From an uncultured Prevotella sp. (GTDB lineage Bacteria > Bacteroidota > Bacteroidia > Bacteroidales > Bacteroidaceae): a stretch of 15,453 nt of DNA. A program made the translations under genes and the position numbers. Below, piece after piece: positions 1-8,054 of the stretch. Position 1 is the stretch's first letter, and every line of letters starts with the position of its first letter. The notes below the pieces were generated by a model. That model did no database searches. It was not told where the DNA came from and saw nothing but the letters and a program-made list of their open reading frames with translations. Location: assembly GCA_900544825.1 (NCBI GenBank), contig UQWP01000075.1:1-15453 (forward strand), read 5' to 3'.

Positions 1-37
1 GGGCTCGTTAGGGACTTGCACCCATTAGACAACACAC
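1..37 (-). other. Possible 5' end of a group II intron (partial, runs off window)
   Basis: On the minus strand this stretch begins with GTGTG, which fits the GUGYG 5' consensus of group II introns. About ten bases later comes GGGTGCAAGTCCC, a short stem-loop of the GUGNAAGUCC type found early in domain I of many bacterial group II introns. It lies about 20 bp beyond the trpB terminator, and some group II introns (class C) insert next to terminator hairpins, though usually closer to the stem. Only the first ~37 bases are visible, with no reverse transcriptase gene or domain V, so this is a resemblance rather than an identification. The plus strand is also open here, but that frame runs through the terminator and is not credible as a gene. 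Confidence 0.3.
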
Positions 38-57
38 ATGCTAGTCAAACAAAATAT

Positions 58-87
58 AAGCCAGCTTACATTTCTGTAGGCTGGCTT
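58..87. terminator. Bidirectional hairpin terminator after trpB
   Basis: A 13-bp stem (58-70 with 75-87, one G-U wobble) closes a four-base TTTC loop. On the minus strand it is followed by a T-rich tract (ATATTTTGTTT), which suits termination of trpB. On the plus strand it is followed by TCTTATTTCTTTTTC, so it can also stop transcription arriving from the left. The long stem and flanking T tracts make this the clearest terminator in the window. Confidence 0.85.
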
Positions 88-106
88 TCTTATTTCTTTT
101 TCATCT

Positions 107-1468
107 TTAATCTACCTGTGGTACTGTCGCGAGGAACTTGTTGATTTCCTCATCGCTCACCTTATTATTCTGCAAATCACCATTGAGATAGCTTTCGTAT
201 GATGGCATATCAATGAGACCATGACCAGAAAGACAGAAGAGAATCACGGTTTCCTTACCCTCTTCAGTAGCCTTCTTTGCCTCACGGATTGTTGCAGCAA
301 TGGCATGACAGCTCTCTGGAGCTGGAATGATACCCTCTGCACGGGCAAAGAGCATACCTGCCTCGAAAGCTTCTGTCTGAGCTACATCTACACCATGCAT
401 ATAACCATCCTTGATCAACTGAGAGATGATCATACCGGCACCATGGTAACGGAGACCACCTGCATGGATATTGTCTGGCTTGAAGTCATGACCCAAGGTA
501 AACATAGGCAACAGCGGAGTATATCCAGCCTCATCACCAAAGTCATATTCAAACTTTCCACGGGTCAGCTTAGGACAGCTCTCTGGTTCTGCAGCGATAA
601 ACTCGGTATGCTTCTCGCCCTTCAGGTTATGACGCATGAAAGGGAAGGCAAGTCCACCAAAGTTACTACCACCACCGAAACAAGCAATCACCTTATCAGG
701 ATACTCACCTGTCATCGCCATCTGCTTTTCAGCCTCCAGACCGATGACAGTCTGATGCAAAGCCACGTGATTCAATACAGAACCCAAGGTATATTTACAG
801 CCCGGAGTGGTTGTAGCCAACTCAACAGCCTCAGAAATGGCAGTACCCAGAGAACCAGGATGATGAGGATCGCGGGTAATGATATTCTTACCGGCACGTG
901 TACTCATACTAGGAGAACCCTCAACGGTAGCACCGAAGGTACGCATGATGCTGGAACGGTATGGCTTCTGCTGCATGGTAATCTTTACCTGATAGACAGC
1001 AGCCTCCAGTCCGTAGAGCTTGGCAGCATAGGAAAGGGCACACCCCCACTGACCCGCACCAGTCTCTGTAGTAACATTGGTATCACCCTCCTGCTTGCAG
1101 TAATAGCACTGAGGAATGGCAGAGTTGATCTTATGTGAACCTAATGGTGTTACACTTTCATTCTTGAAGTAGATATGTGCTGTAGTACCCAATGCTTCCT
1201 CCAATCCATAGGCACGAACCAATGGAGTAGAACGGTAGAACGCATACTTTTCCTGTACATCCTCTGGAATGTCAATCCAAGCGTGCTCGGTATCAAGCTC
1301 CTGCTTAGAGCACTCCTTATTAAAGATGTGAGACAAGTCGTCTGCACTGAGCGGCTTGTGAGTCTGTGGGTTCAACGGTGGCAAAGGCTTATTAGGCATA
1401 TCTGCCTGAATGTTGTACCACTGAGTAGGGATATCCTGCTCCTGGAGAATAAACTTTTTCTGTCTCAT
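107..1468 (-). CDS. trpB: Tryptophan synthase beta subunit, TrpB2-type
   Basis: This 453-aa PLP enzyme should condense indole with L-serine to give tryptophan in the cytoplasm. The PLP-binding lysine lies in GSHKINSA (K113). ETGAGQWG (135-142) holds the catalytic glutamate region, and GGGSN (265-269) is the phosphate-binding loop. CLSGHG (412-417) lies near the cofactor ring. The long N-terminal extension and the FKNESVTPLGSHK form match the TrpB2 (TrpB-related) group, not the shorter TrpB1 that forms a tight complex with TrpA. No trpA or other trp gene is adjacent. The gene has its own promoter and terminator, so it appears to be transcribed alone. It may salvage indole or supplement a trp operon elsewhere. 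The ATG at 1468 sits 34 bp downstream of a good -7 box. Confidence 0.92.
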   Translation of the reverse strand: MRQKKFILQEQDIPTQWYNIQADMPNKPLPPLNPQTHKPLSADDLSHIFNKECSKQELDTEHAWIDIPEDVQEKYAFYRSTPLVRAYGLEEALGTTAHIYFKNESVTPLGSHKINSAIPQCYYCKQEGDTNVTTETGAGQWGCALSYAAKLYGLEAAVYQVKITMQQKPYRSSIMRTFGATVEGSPSMSTRAGKNIITRDPHHPGSLGTAISEAVELATTTPGCKYTLGSVLNHVALHQTVIGLEAEKQMAMTGEYPDKVIACFGGGSNFGGLAFPFMRHNLKGEKHTEFIAAEPESCPKLTRGKFEYDFGDEAGYTPLLPMFTLGHDFKPDNIHAGGLRYHGAGMIISQLIKDGYMHGVDVAQTEAFEAGMLFARAEGIIPAPESCHAIAATIREAKKATEEGKETVILFCLSGHGLIDMPSYESYLNGDLQNNKVSDEEINKFLATVPQVD

Positions 1469-1502
1469 GTATATGTTTTTATTAAATTGTTAATTCTAGC
1501 TA

Positions 1503-1534
1503 CAAAAGTACAAATAAAAAATGAAATACAGAAA
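1503..1534 (-). promoter_or_regulatory. Bacteroidota-type promoter for trpB
   Basis: Reading the minus strand, TTTC (1534-1531) is followed after 20 bp by TACTTTTG (1510-1503). The second matches the Bacteroidota -7 consensus TAnnTTTG, and the first is one base from the TTTG -33 element. The predicted start is near 1496, giving a leader of about 28 bases. That is too short for a classical trp leader-peptide attenuator. Confidence 0.65.
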
Positions 1535-1655
1535 TATTCCCTTGTTTTTTAACGAATTTGATGTATTTTGAGTGTAAAATGGAAGTAATTATTAGTATGC
1601 AAGGATTATTTTATGTTTAAACGCTATTCATCATCTTTTACTTATACAAAAATAT

Positions 1656-1698
1656 AAAGCATCAGAATCCGATAAGAGAATCAGAATTCCGATGCTTT
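1656..1698 (-). terminator. Hairpin terminator after mfd
   Basis: The outer stem pairs 1656-1663 (AAAGCATC) with 1691-1698 (GATGCTTT), with further imperfect pairing inside (GAAT with ATTC). On the minus strand it is followed by TTATATTTTTG, suitable for ending the mfd transcript about 50 bp after its stop codon. A seven-T run on the plus-strand side (1696-1702) means it could work in both directions. Apart from this and the trpB promoter I see nothing definite in the 278-bp gap at 1469-1746. Confidence 0.7.
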
Positions 1699-1746
1699 TT
1701 TTATTGATTTCTGTTTACGCTGAAAAAACTTGCAGAAGTTTCATTC

Positions 1747-4700
1747 CTAGTCATTCACCTTAATCTGAGAAATAAAATTCAACAGATTCTTTGCCTGTTC
1801 CACACTCTTCATATCTCGGATGCGAAGGAATCGCTTGTTGTTCTTTTCCTTCAAGGCACAGTCCTGGATATGGGTAGTAGCATAAGCGAGTACCCGGGAG
1901 AACATCTCGCTGCGATAGAACGGACTGTTCACATTGCTCACAAACTGCAGCTGCATGGTACCCTGCTTGAGCATGATCTTCTCACAACCCAATGACTTGC
2001 CCAGTCGGCGCAGACCTACCACACACATCAGCTCATCCGCCTCTCTAGGAACCGGACCGAAACGGTCGATCATTCGCCTGCGGAATTCTGCCACCTCCTC
2101 TTCACTCTGCAGATGGTCGAGTTCGCGATAGAGCAGCATTCGCTCAGAACTACCCGGCACGTAGGTATCCGGGAAATAGGTCTCCAGATCACTCTCCACG
2201 GCACAGTCATCCACAAAGTCATCGCCCGTGAGTTGCTTTCCTTCATCCATCTCCTGCTGATACAGGTCGTTGAACTCCTCGTTCTTCAACTCGGTGACAG
2301 CCTGGGAGAGGATCTTCTGATAAGTCTCATAACCCAGGTCTTCCATGAATCCACTCTGTTCGGAACCCAGCAGATTGCCGGCACCACGAATATCCAGGTC
2401 CTGCATAGCCAGATTAAAACCGCTACCCAGGTCGCTGAAGGTTTCCAGTGCTTCCAGTCGGCGACGGGATTCCTGAGAAAGATAAATCTTAGCCGGAGCT
2501 ATCAGATAGCAGAAAGCCTTCTTGTTGCTACGTCCTACCCTACCTCTCATCTGATGCAGGTCGCTCAATCCGAAACGGTGGGCATCATTCACGATGATGG
2601 TATTGGCATTGGAGATATCGATGCCGTTCTCTACGATGGTAGTAGAAAGAAGCAGATCATAGTCATAATTGATGAATCCCATGATGATCTTCTCCAGTTC
2701 CTCCGGCTTCATCTGTCCATGCCCGACGGCGACACGGCAGTCTGGCACCAGTTTCTCGATGAGCAATTTCAGCTCGGTCAGTTTGATGATACGGTCACAG
2801 ACAAAGAACACCTGACCGTTACGGCTCATCTCAAAATTGATGGCATCAGCGATCACCGTCTTGTCGAAGGTGATGACCTCCGTCTGGATAGGATAACGGT
2901 TAGGCGGCGGCGTGCGCATAATACTCATATCGCGGGCTCCCATCAGCGAGAACTGCAGGGTTCTCGGAATCGGGGTAGCACTCATGGTAAGGGTATCCAC
3001 ATTCACCTTCAGCTGGCGAAGCTTTTCCTTGGTAGATACACCAAACTTCTGCTCCTCATCAATGATCAGCAGTCCCAGGTCGTGCCATTGTACTGACTTG
3101 GAAATCAGCTTGTGGGTACCAATCAGGATATCCACCTTTCCCTCCTTCAGTTCTTCCAGAATGCGCCGGGTATCCTTGGCAGTACGGGCACGACTCAGAT
3201 ATTCCAGAGAAACAGGGAGATTCTCCAGTCGATGCTTGAAGGTCTGGTAATGCTGATAGGCTAGCACCGTGGTAGGCACCAGCACAGCCACCTGCTTTCC
3301 ATCGCAAGCCGCCTTGAAGGCTGCACGGATGGCAACTTCCGTCTTACCGAACCCCACATCGCCACACACCAGACGGTCCATCGGGCGACCGCTTTCCATG
3401 TCTTTCTTCACGTCAGCCGTTGCCTTGCTTTGGTCGGGCGTATCTTCATAGAGGAACGAAGCCTCCAGCTCATGCTGCAGATAGCTGTCGGCACTATAGG
3501 CAAATCCCTTTTCGCGTCGGCGCTGCGCATAGAGTTTGATCAGGTCGCGGGCGATATCCTTGATTCGCTTCTTTGCCTTCTCCTTCAACCGGTCCCAGGC
3601 ACCTGTTCCCAGGGTAGAGAGGCGTGGCGGTTCACCGGTATCGCTTCTGCGGTATTTACTGATTTTATAGAGCGAGTGGATGCTCACATCCACCTTGTCA
3701 TTGTTCTTATACACGATGCGGATCATCTCTTGATAGCTGTCGCCGGTAGGCACACGCACCAGTCCGCCGAACTTTCCAATACCATAATCCACATGCACGA
3801 TAAAGTCGCCATAATCCATCTCCTGCAACTCCTTCATGGTGAGCGCCATCTTTCCGGCTCTTGCCGAGTCTGAACGGAGGTTGTATTTATGGAATCGGTC
3901 GAAGATCTGATGATCGGTAAAGAAGCAGGCACGCTTCTCATGATCCACGAATCCCTCGTGAATGGTTTTATCCACAGGGGTAAAACGGATCTGATACCTT
4001 TTCAGCTCCTCACTGTCGAAGATATCCTTCAGTCTCTCCTGCTGCTTCTGGCTGTCTGCCAATATATATAAGGTATAGCCCTGAAGCTGATAATCCTCAA
4101 GAGTCTGGGCAAGGAGATTGAAATTCTTGTGGAACAGCGGCTGCGGCGCCATATCAAAGGAGATGACCGCCTGGTTATCACCCTTGGCAGTCAACAGATG
4201 CTCCTGCTTCCTGGCAACATCCCCCTCAGGTTGCTTGCCGAATTCGATACGCACGTGCTCAACCAGTGCATGCTGGAAGTCTGAAGCGGAAACAAGATTC
4301 AGCTCTGCCTTCATCTCCCTCCTGATTTTCTCAGCCTCCATCTCGGTGGCACCTTCCAGCTGTTCGGTGAGACTCTGCGAAGAGAATCCATCCTTGTAAA
4401 TCTGCTCGATACGGTCGTGCAGCAGCGTATAGTCATTCATCACCACGAGTGCATCCGCATCCAGGAAATGGAGGAAACACTGCTTCACGCTCTGTTCGGC
4501 AGCAAGTTCCGGAACGATTTCGATGGCATCACGCTTATCCTTCGAAAGCTGGTCTTCGATGTTGAAGGTGCGGATGGTATCAATCTCATCACCGAAGAAA
4601 TCGATACGGAACGGATATTCGCAACTGTAGGAATAGACGTCGAGGATGCTTCCACGAACGGCAAACTGACCCGGTTCATAGACGTAATCAGTCTCCTGAA

Positions 4701-5226
4701 GTCCGAAATCACGCAACTGATGCACGATATCCACCTGTGCAATCTGTTGTCCTACGGTAAGTTTGAGGATTCTCTCATCCAGAATCTGCTTGGAAACCAC
4801 GAGCTCTGCCAGGGCATCAGGATAAGAAACGATATAGATCTGCTTGCCAGCCGACAATCGTGCCAGCACTTCCGTTCTCAGGATTTCGTTAGCCGCATCC
4901 CGCTGCCCATACTTGATGGCGCGTCGGTAGCTGGAAGGAAAGAAAAAGGCGCTCTCCTGTCCCAGCATCTGCGTTAGATCATGATAGAAATACCCCGCTT
5001 CATCAGCATCATTGAGCACGAAAAGCACGGTGCGCTTCATCTTAGCCTGCAGCGAACCGAAGAACACCGAGACAGAAGAGCACACCAATCCCTGAAGAAA
5101 GACAGAATGAACCGACTTCTTCTCCAATAAATCAAAGAGGGCATTCGCCTGTGGCGAACGCCCGTATAGTTTTGCAATTTCCTGTAATGTCACTTTTACT
5201 TCAATTTCGGATATTTCTTGAACCAT
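1747..5226 (-). CDS. mfd: Transcription-repair coupling factor Mfd
   Basis: Mfd is an ATP-driven translocase that pushes RNA polymerase stalled at DNA damage off the template and recruits UvrA. The 1159-aa length is normal for the family. In order there are an N-terminal UvrB-like region (about 30-215), a CarD-like RNA-polymerase interaction domain starting at DFIVHVDYGIGKFGG (474-488), and a RecG-like helicase core. The core has Walker A GDVGFGKT (622-629), DEEQ (723-726), SATP (749-752) and QMRGRVGRS (892-900). The translocation (TRG) segment lies near 925-955 and the TRCF C-terminal domain near 1005-1105. The chosen ATG overlaps the end of the upstream glycosyltransferase gene by 31 bp. 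An alternative GTG at 5193, codon 12, begins 2 bp after that gene's stop. Mfd is last in the leftward gene cluster and is followed by a terminator. Confidence 0.97.
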   Translation of the reverse strand: MVQEISEIEVKVTLQEIAKLYGRSPQANALFDLLEKKSVHSVFLQGLVCSSVSVFFGSLQAKMKRTVLFVLNDADEAGYFYHDLTQMLGQESAFFFPSSYRRAIKYGQRDAANEILRTEVLARLSAGKQIYIVSYPDALAELVVSKQILDERILKLTVGQQIAQVDIVHQLRDFGLQETDYVYEPGQFAVRGSILDVYSYSCEYPFRIDFFGDEIDTIRTFNIEDQLSKDKRDAIEIVPELAAEQSVKQCFLHFLDADALVVMNDYTLLHDRIEQIYKDGFSSQSLTEQLEGATEMEAEKIRREMKAELNLVSASDFQHALVEHVRIEFGKQPEGDVARKQEHLLTAKGDNQAVISFDMAPQPLFHKNFNLLAQTLEDYQLQGYTLYILADSQKQQERLKDIFDSEELKRYQIRFTPVDKTIHEGFVDHEKRACFFTDHQIFDRFHKYNLRSDSARAGKMALTMKELQEMDYGDFIVHVDYGIGKFGGLVRVPTGDSYQEMIRIVYKNNDKVDVSIHSLYKISKYRRSDTGEPPRLSTLGTGAWDRLKEKAKKRIKDIARDLIKLYAQRRREKGFAYSADSYLQHELEASFLYEDTPDQSKATADVKKDMESGRPMDRLVCGDVGFGKTEVAIRAAFKAACDGKQVAVLVPTTVLAYQHYQTFKHRLENLPVSLEYLSRARTAKDTRRILEELKEGKVDILIGTHKLISKSVQWHDLGLLIIDEEQKFGVSTKEKLRQLKVNVDTLTMSATPIPRTLQFSLMGARDMSIMRTPPPNRYPIQTEVITFDKTVIADAINFEMSRNGQVFFVCDRIIKLTELKLLIEKLVPDCRVAVGHGQMKPEELEKIIMGFINYDYDLLLSTTIVENGIDISNANTIIVNDAHRFGLSDLHQMRGRVGRSNKKAFCYLIAPAKIYLSQESRRRLEALETFSDLGSGFNLAMQDLDIRGAGNLLGSEQSGFMEDLGYETYQKILSQAVTELKNEEFNDLYQQEMDEGKQLTGDDFVDDCAVESDLETYFPDTYVPGSSERMLLYRELDHLQSEEEVAEFRRRMIDRFGPVPREADELMCVVGLRRLGKSLGCEKIMLKQGTMQLQFVSNVNSPFYRSEMFSRVLAYATTHIQDCALKEKNNKRFLRIRDMKSVEQAKNLLNFISQIKVND

Positions 5227-5936
5227 CCATCGAGACGCAGTCTCATCACGCCGAAGAAAGCCTCTCCAAAGATACCGCCACTCATCTTGCTCACTCCCTC
5301 ACGGCGATTCACAAAGATAACCGGCACCTCCTTGATCTTGAAGCCAATCTTAAAGGAAGTGAACTTCATCTCAATCTGGAAACCATAGCCCTTGAAGCGG
5401 ATGGCATCAAGATTGATGGTCTCCAATACCTTGCGGCGATAGCAGACGAATCCTGCGGTGGTATCATGTACCTGGAAACCGGTAACAAAACGCACGTACT
5501 TGGAAGCGAAATAGCTCATCAATACGCGACCGATAGGCCAGTTCACCACGTTGACTCCCGAAACATAACGGGAACCGATGGCTACATCGTAGCCCTCATC
5601 GTGGGTAGCCGCATAGAGGCGAGGCAGATCATTAGGATCGTGGCTGAAGTCGGCATCCATCTCGAAGATGAAGTCATAACCCTGCTTCAGCGACCATTTG
5701 AAGCCCATGATATAGGCTGTGCCCAAGCCCAGCTTACCCGAACGCTCCAGGATATGGAGACGGTCGGCAAACTCATCGGCCATCAGCTTCTTAACGATGT
5801 CAGCAGTTCCGTCCGGACTACCGTCATCGATAACAAGGATGTCGAATTTCTTCTCCAGGCCAAAAACGGCACGAATGATTTTCTCTATATTTTCCTTCTC
5901 GTTGTATGTAGGAATGATTACAATACTGTCACTCAT
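5196..5936 (-). CDS. Family 2 glycosyltransferase, polyprenol-phosphate mannose synthase-like
   Basis: This 246-aa protein closely follows the dolichol/polyprenol monophosphate mannose synthase (Dpm1) pattern. These enzymes move a sugar from a nucleotide sugar, usually GDP-mannose, to a polyprenyl phosphate at the inner face of the cytoplasmic membrane, making a donor for envelope glycans. Visible motifs are IPTYNEKEN (8-16), VIDDGSPDGT (35-44), the metal-binding DAD in EMDADFSHDP (92-101), GSRY (121-124), and GYGFQIEM with RREGVSKMS in the acceptor region. It ends at KYPKLK with no C-terminal membrane segments, as in short soluble Dpm1-type enzymes. It lies 20 bp after plsC and overlaps mfd. 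The sugar and the glycan it feeds cannot be told from sequence. Confidence 0.88.
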   Translation of the reverse strand: MSDSIVIIPTYNEKENIEKIIRAVFGLEKKFDILVIDDGSPDGTADIVKKLMADEFADRLHILERSGKLGLGTAYIMGFKWSLKQGYDFIFEMDADFSHDPNDLPRLYAATHDEGYDVAIGSRYVSGVNVVNWPIGRVLMSYFASKYVRFVTGFQVHDTTAGFVCYRRKVLETINLDAIRFKGYGFQIEMKFTSFKIGFKIKEVPVIFVNRREGVSKMSGGIFGEAFFGVMRLRLDGWFKKYPKLK

Positions 5937-5956
5937 AATGTTCTAATTTAATATAT

Positions 5957-6715
5957 TTATTGGTCAGGATTCTCCACGAATCCCTGATGTTCCTTCACCA
6001 GTCCACCCATGATGGCATCATAGCTCTTGGTCATCTGGTTCTTGATATTCTCAGGACCCTTGCCCATCGGCTCAATCGGCTCATGGATGGTGAGCTTCAG
6101 CGGATGCCAGAATGCCCAGTAGATATCCTTCATGCGGGGCTTGACCTCGAAACTGCCATTGATGGTAAGCGGGCAAACCGGCAACTGCAATTCGTCGGCA
6201 AGCATGAAGGCACCTCGGCGGAACACGCCCATGTGACCGGTAAAGCTACGGGCACCCTCCGGGAATACCACCAGCGACATACCCTCCTTCAATACCTCGC
6301 GCGCCCTGTCATAGGAAGCACGGATCTTGGAAGGTCCACTCTTGTCGATAAAGATATGATGTGCATACTCGCAAGCCAAACCTACCAGAGGAATCTTGCG
6401 GATACCCTTCTTCATCATCCACTTGAAGTTACGTCCCAGGAAGCCGTAGATCAGGAAGATGTCGAAAGCACCCTGATGATTGGCAACAAACACATAACTC
6501 TGATTCTTCTTCAGATGTTCCCTACCCTCTACCTTCACCGGCAGCAGAAGGATACGGATCCAAAGGATAGACCACCACTTGCCGGGATAATATCCCCAGA
6601 AGTGACCATTGCCCAGTCTGCAGCCTATCACGGTAGTAAGACTGGTCAGAATGCTCGCCAGAACAAGAATCGGCAAACATATCAAAAGCTGATATAATCG
6701 ATATAAGTATTTCAT
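5957..6715 (-). CDS. plsC: 1-acyl-sn-glycerol-3-phosphate acyltransferase (PlsC family)
   Basis: The 252-aa protein should acylate lysophosphatidic acid to phosphatidic acid at the inner membrane, the second acylation of phospholipid synthesis. A hydrophobic N-terminal segment (about 5-30) anchors it. The HX4D catalytic motif is NHQGAFD (H80, D85). The glycerol-phosphate-binding motif is FPEGARS (151-157). A conserved segment, LPVCPLTINGS, lies at 178-188. Length is normal for the family. It starts 44 bp after the metallophosphoesterase stop and ends 20 bp before the glycosyltransferase, so it is probably cotranscribed with both. Related acyltransferases act on other lipids such as ornithine lipids, so the substrate is assigned by family only. 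Confidence 0.9.
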   Translation of the reverse strand: MKYLYRLYQLLICLPILVLASILTSLTTVIGCRLGNGHFWGYYPGKWWSILWIRILLLPVKVEGREHLKKNQSYVFVANHQGAFDIFLIYGFLGRNFKWMMKKGIRKIPLVGLACEYAHHIFIDKSGPSKIRASYDRAREVLKEGMSLVVFPEGARSFTGHMGVFRRGAFMLADELQLPVCPLTINGSFEVKPRMKDIYWAFWHPLKLTIHEPIEPMGKGPENIKNQMTKSYDAIMGGLVKEHQGFVENPDQ

Positions 6716-6759
6716 AATCGCAATTTCATGAATTATTGGAAGATCGTGACTTGGTCATC

Positions 6760-7992
6760 TTATTTCCGTTTCAATGTGATGACTACTATTTCAGGAGTTG
6801 CCCCGATGCGGATCGGAATGGTTCCTCCCAATCCGGCTGTGGTATAGAGCTGGCATCCCTCGCGCTCATAGAGTCCGTAATCGAAAGCCGAGAACATAGA
6901 CGGGCGCAAGCCGAGAACAGAAACCTGTCCGGCATGGGTATGTCCGCTCAGGGTAAGCTGCGGAGCTACCAGCACGCTGTCCTTCGAACCATATTTCTCG
7001 TTGATACGTGAAGGCGTCATGTCTTTCCACATCTCCGGAATATGCTGGAGCATCAGCACAAACTGTCCTTTCTGAATACCATAGAGTGCCTGTGCCACCT
7101 CTGCACGCGAAGGCTTCTTGAAGTTTTCGGTACCGGCTACATAGATGGAATCCTTGCCGCGATGCAGCACAAAGTGCTCATTCATCAGCAGATGCCATCC
7201 CATCTCCCGTTCCGTCTGCTGCACCTTTTCTTCTATCCTGCGGATTTCAGCCTCGTCATCCACATTCATATAATAGGTGTAATCGTGATTGCCCAATACG
7301 CTCACCACGCCATCCTTCGCCTTCAGACCACTCAATGTCTTCTTGAAAGGAACCAGTTCCTCCGGTCTCACATTCTGCAGATCACCCGTAAAGCAGATCA
7401 GGTCGGGATGCTGGGCATTGATGCTATCTACATCCCGCTGAGGCATGTGTCTGCGCCATCCATAATAGGAACCTACATGGATATCGCTGAAATGCACGAT
7501 GCGGTAACCCTCAAACGCCTCTGGCAGATCGGGCACATAGACCGTGAGATGCTTCACCTGAAACTGTCGTACCCCCATCGTAAAGCCATAGATGAAACTG
7601 AAGAAAGCCCATACGGCAAGGAAGATTCCTACCAGTTTTCCCCAGTTGCGTGCCCGATGTACACTTCCTCTAAACCTGCCATCCCCTTTTTTTGCCTTGA
7701 AGCAGCGGGAGAGCTTCATACATTCCCATCCCACAAAACTGGTGAAGGCAAAGACAAACTGCGGAACAGCCAGCAGTGCCATCATGCCAAACCAGATGTC
7801 TATGAACACCGGATTGGCAGGCAGGAAGTCAGGCTCCAGGGTGAGATAGGCAGTGTATCCTATCACGATGGCAGCAGGCAACCAATATAGTATCTTTCGT
7901 TTTCCCTTAGGAATATGCAGGTATTTCCGGTCTATCCAGAGATAGGGCAATACCGTGAGCACAATCACGGGAATCAATAATCTAGCTATCAT
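6760..7992 (-). CDS. Membrane-anchored calcineurin-like metallophosphoesterase
   Basis: The 410-aa protein has about four N-terminal hydrophobic segments (near 1-20, 33-51, 62-86 and 118-139) followed by a metallophosphoesterase domain from about 163. The complete two-metal signature is present: SDIHVG (D170, H172), TGDL (D204), GNHD (234-237), the histidine of LQHIP (H317) and GHTH (350-353). This resembles the YkuE-like branch of membrane-linked metallophosphoesterases, some of which act on lipid or nucleotide substrates in the envelope. The substrate cannot be read from sequence. The next gene, 44 bp downstream, is the phospholipid enzyme plsC, which fits a lipid or envelope role but does not prove one. 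No clear promoter is visible in the 62 bp upstream. Confidence 0.85.
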   Translation of the reverse strand: MIARLLIPVIVLTVLPYLWIDRKYLHIPKGKRKILYWLPAAIVIGYTAYLTLEPDFLPANPVFIDIWFGMMALLAVPQFVFAFTSFVGWECMKLSRCFKAKKGDGRFRGSVHRARNWGKLVGIFLAVWAFFSFIYGFTMGVRQFQVKHLTVYVPDLPEAFEGYRIVHFSDIHVGSYYGWRRHMPQRDVDSINAQHPDLICFTGDLQNVRPEELVPFKKTLSGLKAKDGVVSVLGNHDYTYYMNVDDEAEIRRIEEKVQQTEREMGWHLLMNEHFVLHRGKDSIYVAGTENFKKPSRAEVAQALYGIQKGQFVLMLQHIPEMWKDMTPSRINEKYGSKDSVLVAPQLTLSGHTHAGQVSVLGLRPSMFSAFDYGLYEREGCQLYTTAGLGGTIPIRIGATPEIVVITLKRK

Positions 7993-8054
7993 TGTTAAAA
8001 ACTATCTTTTTTATCTTCTCTAACTTCTGGTTACTAACATCATCTTCTCACCTT

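Noticed and set aside
1..106. Plus-strand open frame from the left edge that could be the end of a gene
   Set aside because: The frame passes through a 13-bp terminator hairpin and into antisense trpB without a plausible protein end.
221..1138. 305-aa plus-strand open frame opposite trpB
   Set aside because: It mirrors a full-length TrpB2 with all active-site motifs, and its translation is low-complexity Thr/Leu/Ser/His-rich.
1469..1746. Riboswitch or trp attenuator upstream of trpB
   Set aside because: The predicted leader is only about 28 bases and shows no Trp-codon leader peptide, T-box or alternative hairpins.
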